Of a stretch of DNA of 64,000 nt, positions 11,187 to 21,020 are shown piece after piece. The notes under the pieces were generated by a model. The model was not told where the DNA came from, made no database searches, and saw nothing but the letters and a program-made list of their open reading frames with translations. The position numbers and the translations under genes are program-made. The stretch comes from Manduca sexta (lineage: Eukaryota; Arthropoda; Insecta; Lepidoptera; Sphingidae). The stretch is from assembly GCF_014839805.1 (NCBI RefSeq), contig NC_051129.1:7010920-7074919 (forward strand). The letters run 5' to 3'. Position 1 is the first letter of the stretch; every line of letters begins with the position of its first letter.

Positions 11187-12635
11187 TTACTTCACCTTGA
11201 CATGTATTTGATTCTTAAGCATAGCAGCTCGGAGAATTAACATGGATGTCCGTCGCTGGTACTCTTTCCCCATAGCCAGACTTCTCTCGAAAGTAGTGCT
11301 CCTTTGATCCACATCTTTTGCATACAATATTTTGTTGTGTGAGTCAATACGGGCTTGGATCTGCCCATCAAGTATCAATTGCATCAATTCATCCTCTAAA
11401 GCATTTACTGTGCGATTGAATGCAGCGGCCATGAGTCTCATGTCAGCAGATAGGTATGGACTGAAGTATTGGATTAATGCTCGGTTGCGAATCTGCATAT
11501 ATAATGAGTTCAAATGTGGTGCTAAATACATATCTAATAAAAGATTATCCCGTATTTCGTCTAGTAGCCTTAAGCAGGAGGCATACTTGGACTCATAAAA
11601 TTTAAAAATTATGTCCCGCAACTGAGGCTCTAGTTCTAAGAATAATTTAAAAGAACTGCTAACTATGACTTGCTTTTGTAGCTCAGAGCGATCAAAAGTA
11701 GCAAGAGCACACAATCCTCCATATATAGCAACATTATTACTGCTCAGTAACTCTGGATAGTCACAGTGATCGATACTTGCAGCCAAGAAGTGCTTGGCAG
11801 CTGATTTGTATTTCTTGGTTGCTAATTCCGCAAGGCCTGCAGCACATTTTAAGCGTGTTAATATGGATTGGTTTGAGTCCTTGCCAGGAACCTCATTAAA
11901 ATCAGGTGTGCCTTCAGCTTTAGAAACATAATTAAGCACATGAGCCCAATTTTGCAAGTAAACTGACACTTTGACTACATTGAGACACATCATAATAATG
12001 TGTTTGCCACTTGTACAGTAATCACGGGCTCTTGAATAACACTTAAGAGCGCTTGTTAGGTCTCCACAATCCAGATAGTGATCGCCCAAATCATCATGCC
12101 CTCGTCGGATGCTCTCTTTAATTGAATTTGTTTTGTAATTTTTTAAATCTGTGTCTAATTTTTCCAATTTGATTGCTGCTTTTTTGGTTTTTGACTCAAC
12201 CCATATGGTGTCCAAGACAGGAATGTCCTGGGAGCCTGCAACATCTGGCAACCCAGCTGTGGCCACTGCATCTGCGAGCTTCTTGTGAAGGGTTTGGTAT
12301 AGGCTTACATTATATGTTGTCATGACATAAGAAATAGCCATTTTTAAAGCTTCCAATCTAAGAGATGGACAATGGTCTGCAACAAACATCAGTCTATAAA
12401 GCTTTGCAAAACCAGTGTAGGAAGCAGCGTAGGTTTCTAGGTCCAAGGTGGGATTCTCGACTACATAGCATTCTGTCTCATTGTTTTCATTGTCCTCTGG
12501 TGGAACGTCCACTTGCATAGGCTCGGCTGCGTTCTGCAATACAATATTACATTAAAATAGCGTGCTGTTCTTCATATAAGTCAACATTAAACAGTATTAT
12601 CTCAATTCAAATTGTACACTTACCATTTCAAACAT
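11187..12635 (-). CDS. CSN1: COP9 signalosome complex subunit 1 (CSN1/GPS1), two coding exons
   Basis: CSN1 is a scaffold subunit of the COP9 signalosome, which removes NEDD8 from cullins and so controls cullin-RING ubiquitin ligases in nucleus and cytoplasm. Coding exon 1 is 12635-12624 (M-F-E-M), followed by a GTAAGT donor. The intron ends in TTGCAG, and exon 2 runs from 12533 to a TAA at 11187-11189, joining in phase 0. The product is 452 aa, slightly short of mammalian CSN1 (about 490). Residues about 110-290 form the helical RPN7/TPR-like part ([39 protein letters not shown]). Residues about 300-410 are the PCI domain, with the winged-helix part near [19 protein letters not shown]. The protein ends soon after LKNQIHV, so the long tail of the vertebrate protein is missing. 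No frameshift or internal stop is seen. Family assignment is firm; the four-codon first exon is inferred from splice sites and a good ATG. The 5' UTR and promoter were not defined. Confidence 0.95.
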
Positions 12636-12784
12636 GTTATATCGTAAATATTAACGTATAAAAGAAAATACGCGAATTCCACTGTCAACGCAGAAAACCA
12701 ACCTAAAACAAAATGTTCCATTAAAATTTAAGTTGTTTTCAATACAGTACCTATTTATCAGATATAAAGTCTTGAATATAACAC

Positions 12785-12904
12785 TCACTCATTAAAATAC
12801 GTAAGATGTTGATAATTATTGTAATTCACTATCAAAATACCTTTATCATTACGTTTCTTCTTGGCAGCGGCATTTTTCTTTTGACGAGAAGTATTGCGGT
12901 ATTG
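12785..12904 (-). other. Possible exon upstream of CSN1, lysine-rich frame
   Basis: On the minus strand 'ttttctatcatag' is followed by a 40-codon open frame starting QYRNTSRQKKNAAAKKKR and ending in TGA at 12785-12787. It lies about 150 bp upstream of the CSN1 start codon. It could be part of the CSN1 5' UTR, a terminal exon of a neighbouring gene, or chance. Confidence 0.2.
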
Positions 12905-15900
12905 CTATGATAGAAAAATATTTATATGGCAAAAAATTTGGTAGTGATAAAACTAGTCATTCATTATAATTGGATACAATTTTCAAAAAAAGAAAAAATA
13001 TATATTAATATGTATATTTTACTGTTTTAATAAGAAAAATATTAAATTAGGTAGAACTTGTATTAAGTATATAAATAGATATGTAACAATAGTACGCCAT
13101 CTGGTAGATATTATCCAAAAACCCAAATTTTAAAAGTTTGATGGCATCCTTTTCGACCCGAGGCCATGGTTTAACCTCACAACTATAGCCTTACAATTTT
13201 AAAAATGCGAACGTATGATGAAATTATGGTAAGCGCCACGACTGCTCATTAATTAATGGTAGGAACTGGTAGCAACACCATCCGAACTTTGAACTACCTA
13301 CAAAACACTAGGTGGCATTGCTCTGAGCTTGCGTCCGGAGACATTGGATTTTATTTAGGAGATTTAGTTATTGCCTAATAATTGCACTGGCTGAAAAGAT
13401 TTATCATAACAGTGCTAAACCAATATAACATTAATTATGTAGGTATTCGTCCGCGTAAAGACCTTGTATGGTATGAAAGGTTCACTATTTACTGTTTCGC
13501 TTAAAACGTTATAAAGTAACTTATGTAGGTATATCTAATATGCTAGCTGGTAGCTCAACGACATGAAGGGTAGAGGCAAGGAGAACCATCTTGTAAGGTG
13601 GATAATTCATGCAGTTCCGTCACGGGTACCAAGCACCAAAGGTTGATGTATGAATAGTAGAACAATGTATGGAAAACACTAACAACAATAAGTATCTAGG
13701 TCCGTTTTTACCCAGAGATACAAAGGTTGCGTGGCACCGCAGCACAGCGCACAAAGGGGCGCAAGTCAAAAATAATGGTTCATTCATTTTTTTATTATTT
13801 TCGCTTTAATTTGCTTAGTTTTTCAAAAGGCAAAATAAAGTAAGTAATGTCGTTATATGAAATTTGAGTTAAAAGTCAAAAGATGAAATAAAAGCAATAA
13901 AACAGCAGTAACAAAGTCTATGAAAGTATTGTGAGGCAAATAAGGAAAGCGAAACTGTGCAATAATAACCTACATAACGCATTCATCTTTTTATTTGCTG
14001 CGATAATATTGCTCATATTTTAATGAGAAATTTAACAATGAATAATCTTTTTTTCAACAAAGAATTTTATATACAATCAGTACTTTAAAGAAATACCTAT
14101 GTCAGTGGGCTTATTTTGCAAGAAGTGACAATAAAATAATATAAGTTAGCGGTGATGAGTGACATTATTCGTTGTTTTGCAGACTTTAAAGACACAGAGC
14201 GAAATTATTAAGCAAAACAAATTCGCGTAGCAGCAGGTATAAATACAGTAACAGCTCGAAGTGCACTGAGCGCGCGTTTGAAGTTTCCATCTAGATATAT
14301 TCTTAATCAAAGACAACATGCTTCTTACCTGGACAGGGTAGTGACCAAAAAAAAGCTAACCCCTTGAGTATAGCGAATAAAAGGTTTCCGCCTTGTTATA
14401 GTTGATTAATTGATATACATACATATACCATATTGTCGCCATCTATTGAATAATTGTAAAACTAAAACGTAAAGAAATTACAAGAAGCAATCTATTATGG
14501 CAACACTCAAATTATGAAAGATAATTAGGTGTTTGCTTTAAAGGTCTACCCTGAGGGTGTACCTACTTATTCCATAAAATTATCGATACTCAGGATATAG
14601 AATCCGCTAGAATATAAGTAGTGTAGAATATTATAGTTGTAGACTATAGAAAAGTACGCGTGCGTAAGCTTTAATCGATTTTGACAGGTAGCCTTAAGCC
14701 AAAGAGCATTACACCTTAAGCCTTGTCAGGCTTTTAATATTGTACTGTTTATAATGTTGTGATTATATTGGTGTTTATTTCGACTGATTAAATTGAACGA
14801 CGAAATTAGAAAATTATAAATGATCATAATTATTTTAAACATTAGCAAAGACTATAATTATTTTCTTAAATAAAACTTTTGGTGAAAAGATATAGGGACT
14901 ATTTTGTGCTTTTTTACTATGTAAAGCTGCAATAACGTCCACTGTTCTTGAGTGCAGAGGTATAACTTCGCTCCTAATATTTTTACTTATCTAATTGTAA
15001 GTAACAGAATCCTACATGTAAATCTTATTCCTAATGTTAAATACGGATATATTTACATCGATTGCAAAGCTTATGCTAATGTAAACTACAAGATGTAAGC
15101 GCAGAATATTTATGCTCCTTTTTTTCTGCGGGTAGGTACTCTTAGAGAAATATATATTAAATGGATCCTGAATTAGCAAGTAGGCATTACAACAGAAAGC
15201 TATCAAACGTGCAAGTGAGTTATTTGATTTCGAATTACCGCCGGAAATGGTACAACTTAATAGGCAAGTCGGCCAGTCTGCTTATAATACTTGCTACACT
15301 ATGACTTATACTACTGTTACGCAGGAAAGATGCAAAGAATAGATATTTGGGGGATTGCGAGAAAATAACATGTTGTAGACTGTTTCGCTTAAACTAGAAA
15401 ATCGCCATTGAAATGAAACTTCAAGAAATAGAAACGCCTTAAAACGTCAGTTTAGTATAATGATATCGCCTGCTGTTATGTTTTCTGAGGAATTACTAAT
15501 TTTTTTTATAAGTTTTAAAGTTTATTACTCTATAAACGGATTTACCTACAATAAATTAAAGTCAGTTAGATGTGTAAGCGAATTGGGATATATTCTGCAT
15601 AACTTCGTTTGTGTTAAAATTTAATAAAAGTAAAATAACTTATTAGACAGTAGCACCATCTAGTTATAAAATTTGCCATAAAAAATTATAGTCACTTCGA
15701 AATATTCATGACTTCGATCAACAATATCACATTCATGGTGATGATTATCCTATGAAAGCACGATAACAGTTTTTCTAATTAGTCTGTGGACAGTACACTA
15801 CCGGACGGTTAGTGCATCTACATCTAGGGTAAGCCAGTGGCAGTAGTAGAGCCAGTGGTAGCCTTAATTAAGTCGAGGTGCCCTTGGCTGTGAACAAAAA

Positions 15901-16714
15901 CAAAAACAATTATAATTTTTTCCCGATCCCTATGTTTATGGTCGCTCGATGCTTTCTACGTTCATTATCACTAAATGGAAAAAAAGGTCCTTCACCATAC
16001 GTACTATATTTAAGTACTGCGCCGCCAATGCGCGAGTAAAGCTCTTTTTCTATCAAAATAGTTTTTTGCACCTAGAGTTCCCGATCACTCGATCAACCCT
16101 TGGATTGGCGAACTTTACAATAAATAACACCTTAAGGATATCTTTTGTTCTGGTAAATTAAAATAAAAACACTTTCATTTATGTATCTAATCATAGGTGA
16201 AATAAAATAAAACAACAGCCATTGTGCTCATCAATAGCTACTAAAAAAAACAGAATTAAAATCGTTTAACAAACAGAGGAATAATTTTAAGTTTCATATT
16301 TGTGTCTGCCTATTCGTATAAATACTTATCTTTGTAGATTATCTTTGTTATGAATGGTTAATTATTACAATCGCTCTTTACGACATTGGGATGTAAATAA
16401 TATTTTTTTATTTTTTATTGGTTATCATATATATTATTCGTCAAACCAATTTTATTTAAAATTCTACTTACACTCTTGCTCCTTATTTATATAAATGCAT
16501 GTCCTAAAATCGTGAGATTGGTGTACATAAAATAATTTAACCATTTATGAAATTAACTTATAAATATAGGACCTGAAAATGTGGAACCAACTAATAAGAT
16601 GAAAAGGAAAAGGTGTACCTACCTACAAAAAAAATAGGCATGGGAAAATTACCTAAAAGCTAAATTTACAATAAAAATAAAATTCATAAGTATCTACCAC
16701 GAGGTCCTTGTCCT
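12905..16714. other. Gene-free stretch upstream of CSN1
   Basis: AT-rich. I see only short chance frames (15012-15206, 15949-16161) and worn repeats. A phrase near 13280 ('catccgaactttgaactac') recurs near 36610 as 'catccgaactttgaattac'. Confidence 0.6.
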
Positions 16715-17030
16715 TATGTTAGGGTGTCTGCGTATTCGGAAAAGAGAGGTCCGCCGTATATCGCCATTGTGGCCACGGCCGCCAGGATACGGGCAACATC
16801 CTCGAAGAGTGTTCAGCTTCAGGTCTACAATGTACTGCTCTTAGAGCAGTCGTCGGAGAAGGCCTCGTGCTGTAGGCCGTAGTATCCACCATAGTCAGCG
16901 ACCCAAGTTCATGACGAGAGATGGCTTTTTGCAAGTGTATTTTGCGCTCGGAGAGCGCTGAGCGGGATCGTAAGCAGAATGAGGCGGAGCAGCGCCAGGT
17001 GGGCGACTGACCAATGCCATCATATCCATA
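16715..17030. other. GC-rich unidentified patch left of the GGH pseudogene
   Basis: A sharp rise in GC content within AT-rich DNA, running from 'gaggtccttgtcc' to 'gaccaatgcc'. No intact reading frame matches a family I know. It adjoins the left bracketing repeat with about 60 bp of AT-rich sequence between them. It may be the remains of a mobile element or of an exon carried with the duplication. Confidence 0.4.
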
Positions 17031-17093
17031 GTAAACTGCACGGATACTCTATTTTCTTATTGACCATGATTCGCTTATCATTTACGATTAGTA

Positions 17094-17301
17094 CATTCAT
17101 CCACGGACGGTCCTGCGCAGCTCTTAGAGTATCAAAATATCCCGGGAAAGTTTCGTATGCGCCGATGAAGGCCACCGCGGGATTTTGGGTGGTATGGCGG
17201 TCTAGGGTGTACAAACTGGTAGGGACTCTGTTCAGTGCTCGTTCGGATGATGCTTTACTGAATAATACTTCCGAATGTCGGTATTGGGTCGTAAGACCTA
17301 T
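17094..17301. repeat. Left copy of the ~200-bp direct repeat bracketing the GGH pseudogene
   Basis: It runs from 'attcatccacggacggtcc' to 'gtaagacctat' and is joined directly to the exon 2 remnant of the GGH pseudogene. Its partner at 20099-20305 is highly similar in the same orientation. Both copies are GC-richer than their surroundings. Each has a fairly open minus-strand frame containing TLDRHT(T/K)QNPAVAF and AYETFPG. I do not recognise this as any family, and stops break it, so it is scored as a repeat and not a gene. Confidence 0.8.
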
Positions 17302-18329
17302 AGAGAATATTACAGGGATCTCATGAAAAAATTAAATGGGTAAGTTTTATATAATTAATAATAAACATTTGTATCATTATAAATTTATTTTAATTTGATA
17401 CTTATATTTTATCGATCCAAGGACTAATTGTCTCATATTACGTATATTTATAAAAAAATATTTACAAATAATAGTATAGTAATTATTATATTTTATTCAA
17501 AAATAAAATACATATTATGGGGTTATATTTAGATCTCTGGTTAGGTTTTCAATATAAACTAAAACATTCTGTTATTTCTTATGAAGATAAAAACAATAAA
17601 TCGTGATTTAGATTAATATTAAGAGATGAGTGTAGATAGAGTCGGTTAAGAGTTTCTTTTTTAATACTTTTTAAGTGTAATTTATTAAATTTGTCAAATA
17701 AGTCCTCTATACTGTATATCCTGTGTACTGTTAAGGATGCCTGTGTCCAGCAGTGGGACAGTATATTATATATAGGTAATACAGAATTGATGTATTAGGT
17801 ATAATAACGTTTTGTAATTTTACAGAGTCCTGTTTCCCGGTGGAGCCACTTACTTCAACCAATCCCATGGGTATGCAGACGCTGCCAGCACATATACGAG
17901 ATTGCCAAGGACATAAATGATGCCGGAGACTATTTTCCAATATTCGGAACGTGCCTCGGTTTCGAGCTATTATTGCTTTTTCTTTTTTGCTTCTGGCCAT
18001 GGAGAGAAAGAAAATAGAATTAGGTGTTATTCTTTCTCTCATTTACCCTTGGATTATACGGATGATGATTGATTTTGAAATGAACCTAATGGGAATGGTA
18101 AAATTTGCAAATGACATAATCGCTCTAAAACCTATTAAAAATAACAATTTCGCTGTTGCAATTCGTGAAGCCAGCACGATGTAACTCTGTATCACAGAAT
18201 TGCTACTCAATGATGCCTCTGGAATCGTAGGTTTTCATGAGGGTACTGGTGGTGGTACTCACTTATTAATAGTATTATTAATGCCACAATTATACAAAAT
18301 TAACATAATAACAGATCTCCTTGAAACCA

Positions 18330-18570
18330 GACTGCCCCGAAGGCATAGTTGTTTTACACCCGTCGTATGACTGCCTCTCTGGGGTCTCCGTTTTGAATCT
18401 CTGGTCGAGCAAAGTGATATCGAGTTTGTCTTCTCAGTATCAACCAGAAGTTTGGAATTTGTGCCCAAAATAGCAATAGACTCGCCATCACATCATGGGA
18501 TCTGCGTTAGGTGAAGACTGTATGCCCCTGTTGCATCTCTAACTACCCTGTGGGGGATAAAGGCATGATA
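18330..18570 (+). mobile_element. Degenerate tRNA-derived SINE in pseudogene intron 3
   Basis: Same family as the SINE at 7211-7472: 'ctggtcgagcaaagtgatat', 'tctcagtatcaacc', 'ggaatttgtgccc', 'cacatcatggga', 'gggggataaa'. The B-box region is decayed. The orthologous insertion is in intron 3 of the intact gene (22735-22965), so it predates the GGH duplication. Confidence 0.75.
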
Positions 18571-19145
18571 TATACAAATATTTATTTATTTAAAAGAATT
18601 AGCGTTGCTGTAATTATATGGTTCATCTTCATGATTAGGGAAGAAACTTTTGGGTAATGAGAGACTTGTAAATCACACATATAATGTACCACAAATATTA
18701 AACCCTGTTTGGTTGTATCACGAATGTCAATAATTAACTGATTTTTCGTTTTTTTTTATAGATTTCCGTAAAAGCAAAATGTTCCACGACGCCCCTGATA
18801 ATCTAGTAAACATACTGGCCAACAAAAATGTAACAGTCAATCAATATCAGTTTTGCATTGTGGATGAGGTTAGTTGTAATGAGTTTACAATATTTTAATT
18901 TGTGTCAGTCGTCACTCATTATTAGTTCTAAGCTATGAATAATGTCATTGCAGAACCTAAAAGCCTACAACCTCACTGATGATTGGAAAGTGTCCTCACA
19001 TTCTGATGACGACTATGGAGTACAGTTCATAGCAAGCATCAAACTTACGAGGTAAAATATATAATTATGATTGATGTCTTGTTTTGATTATTTAATGGTT
19101 CTGGCATGTTATTTCCTCAATGATATTTCAAAATAAGATTTATGT

Positions 19146-19510
19146 AGGGCTGCCATCCGTCCGGAATTTCCCGGATTTATCCTAGTTTGAAGGGCGTCCG
19201 GTGGCCGTCCAGCAGGAGTTTTTAAAAAGGGTCCGGGTTCCACCCGGCCACTTTTGTTGTCAGGGGAAATCCAATTTTTTTAAAGATAAGCGATAACTTG
19301 AAATAAATCTTGTTCAAAATTTATTGATAATAACCCACATTCAAGAAGGCAAGGCAAAATAGTCGACGATCGAATGCTCCCACCGGTGCCCCCGTGTGTT
19401 GCTAAAAATGTTTTTTCCGAGGTGTCCGGGGAAAAACCCATATTTCGCACAAATGTCCGGGATTTTTGCCGTGTTTATCCGGCGTCGGCAATTTAGGTGA
19501 TGGCAGCCCT
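19146..19510. mobile_element. MITE with AGGGCTGCCATC terminal inverted repeats in pseudogene intron 5
   Basis: About 365 bp beginning AGGGCTGCCATC and ending GATGGCAGCCCT, GC-richer than its surroundings. The corresponding place in the intact gene (about 23535) is empty, so it is an insertion specific to the pseudogene. Possible flanking duplication 'agatttatgt'/'agtttgatac' is imperfect. The superfamily is unsettled; hAT-like is one possibility. Confidence 0.75.
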
Positions 19511-19551
19511 AGTTTGATACGAAAAGATAAAAACAAAGGCAATTAATTTCG

Positions 19552-19605
19552 GTGCATGTATTGTTTGATGGTGCATTATAAAGCACCATCAAACAATACA
19601 TGCAC
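19552..19605. repeat. Perfect 23-bp inverted repeat with 8-nt loop in pseudogene intron 5
   Basis: Arms 19552-19574 and 19583-19605 are exact reverse complements around 'attataaa'. In the intact gene at about 23571-23600 only the left arm and loop exist. The right arm was therefore added in the pseudogene copy, as expected from fold-back template switching. Confidence 0.9.
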
Positions 19606-20098
19606 GTTCAATTGAATTAATTTAAAGCATATTTTATTAGGTAAGTGTAGCGAGAAGTTTCATTAGATCTACTTATTTTAATGAATTACAGCGTCAATCA
19701 ATAAAAGGAATTAAATAGGCATTGACCATTAAAATTTTACTTTGCATAGGTAATATTATAATATCTTAAATACTATCAATATATAATATATAATATCTTA
19801 AATACAAGCTAATTATAATTTGTGAAAATATACATTAGGTATCTACAAACTTATTTTTGTTGACCCAGTGCCCTCATATGTGTTAAGAACTATTTTAAGG
19901 TGACATCTACTATGCTTTCAGACATCCATTCTACGGTGTTAAATTTCATCCAGATAAGAATGCATTTTAATAGAAAACGTCTAAAAATCATTCGCATTCC
20001 CTGGATGCTATTAAGGCGAAAAGATCCTTTATGGATTTCTTCGTTGAAGAAAGCAGGAGCAAAACCCACTCTTTCGCAAGTCAAGTGGAAAAATACCA

Positions 20099-20305
20099 AT
20101 ATTCATGGACGGTCCCGCGCAGCTATCTTAGTATATCAAGATGTCCCGGGAATGTTTCGTATGCGTCGAAGAAGGCCACCGCGGGATTTTGTTTGGTATG
20201 GCGGTCTAGAGTGTACAAACTGGTAGGGACTCGGTTCAGTGCTTGTTCGGATGATGCTTTACTGAATACTTCCGAAAGTCGGTATTGGTCTGTAAAACCT
20301 ATGAA
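20099..20305. repeat. Right copy of the ~200-bp direct repeat bracketing the GGH pseudogene
   Basis: The GGH exon 6 remnant stops at about 20098. The sequence then becomes the same repeat as at 17094-17301 ('ggacggtcccgcgcagct' onward), ending at 'gtaaaacctatg'. This copy lies about 715 bp upstream of the start codon of the intact GGH gene, so it could overlap that gene's upstream region. Identity and origin are unknown. Confidence 0.8.
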
Positions 20306-21020
20306 ACCAACATAACGGTTCCTTACATCCCCCATTGATGATAGTAATAATGCGATATTCTCTGTGAAAAAGAGTGTCCGCGGACAAAATAAAAATTATA
20401 AAAAGAAATATATTTCTTAATTAATACAAAGTAATTACCTGCATAATATAAGTAATATAAAAGCAAAACACGCGGTAGTGTGAGTAACTATTGCAAGTTG
20501 CGTGTGTGTGTTTTTAAGTCGTCACTTTTATGCCTTTTACCGTTTTCTTTATTTTGCACGCGTGTGCGTTCCTCGAACTGCCACCGAACACTGAATTGTT
20601 GTACAAAATTACATTTTATAATGCGTAGAAGTCAAAAATAGAGCGTATAAGATATTTTTAGAGACATCGTATCATGTGGGTAGTTACGTGTATGAATTAG
20701 CTTATGATGTACGCCCGAGTAGCAGAGAACGTTATAGTTTGTGTAGTGAACGACGGTTTAAATGTTCTTTTCTTCTTGTTAGTATGTGTTATCATTACGT
20801 ATATACATTAATCGTATCAATGTGTTTATGCAGCACCACCGTGAAGTTACTCACATTGGCACACATTTACAACAGATAACAAGTAGTTATTTAGATTTTG
20901 AACAATCTGTACCATAGACAGTTTTGTACTGTTTGATCTGAAACTGATAATCGACGATAGTGTTTTTATATTTATAGGTGGCTGGCGCTGCCACGGTGCA
21001 GTTGGTGTGCGTTCTTTATC
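20306..21020. other. Upstream region of GGH
   Basis: Should contain the GGH promoter and 5' UTR. A possible acceptor lies at 20973-20979; no TATA box or initiator could be assigned. A frame at 20676-20879 has no family features. Confidence 0.5.

Larger units (their letters stand above)
17302..20098 (+). pseudogene. Partial, broken duplicate of gamma-glutamyl hydrolase (exons 2-6)
   Basis: This stretch matches exons 2-6 and the introns of the intact GGH gene downstream, so it arose by DNA duplication, not retroposition. The exon 2 remnant starts inside the exon (about 17302-17339). Exon 3 is at 17826-18064, exon 4 at 18762-18868, exon 5 at 18954-19051, and exon 6 from 19922 to about 20098. 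There is no exon 1. In exon 3 a one-base deletion (about 17885) shifts the frame before the GTCLGFE motif, about 6-8 bases are added after it, and the GTGAGT donor has become ATGATT. Exon 6 keeps the catalytic HP but reaches TAA at 19968-19970. It cannot make an active enzyme. Exon lengths of 107 and 98 and the 85-bp intron 4 (one difference seen) are unchanged, so the duplication is fairly recent. Both ends abut a ~200-bp direct repeat. Confidence 0.93.

Noticed and set aside
11332..11598. An 88-codon plus-strand frame.
   Set aside because: It is the antisense shadow of CSN1.
19900..20335. Open frames on both strands around the end of the GGH pseudogene.
   Set aside because: They are shifted frames of exon 6 fused to the bracketing repeat; the reading frame of the enzyme is stopped at 19968.
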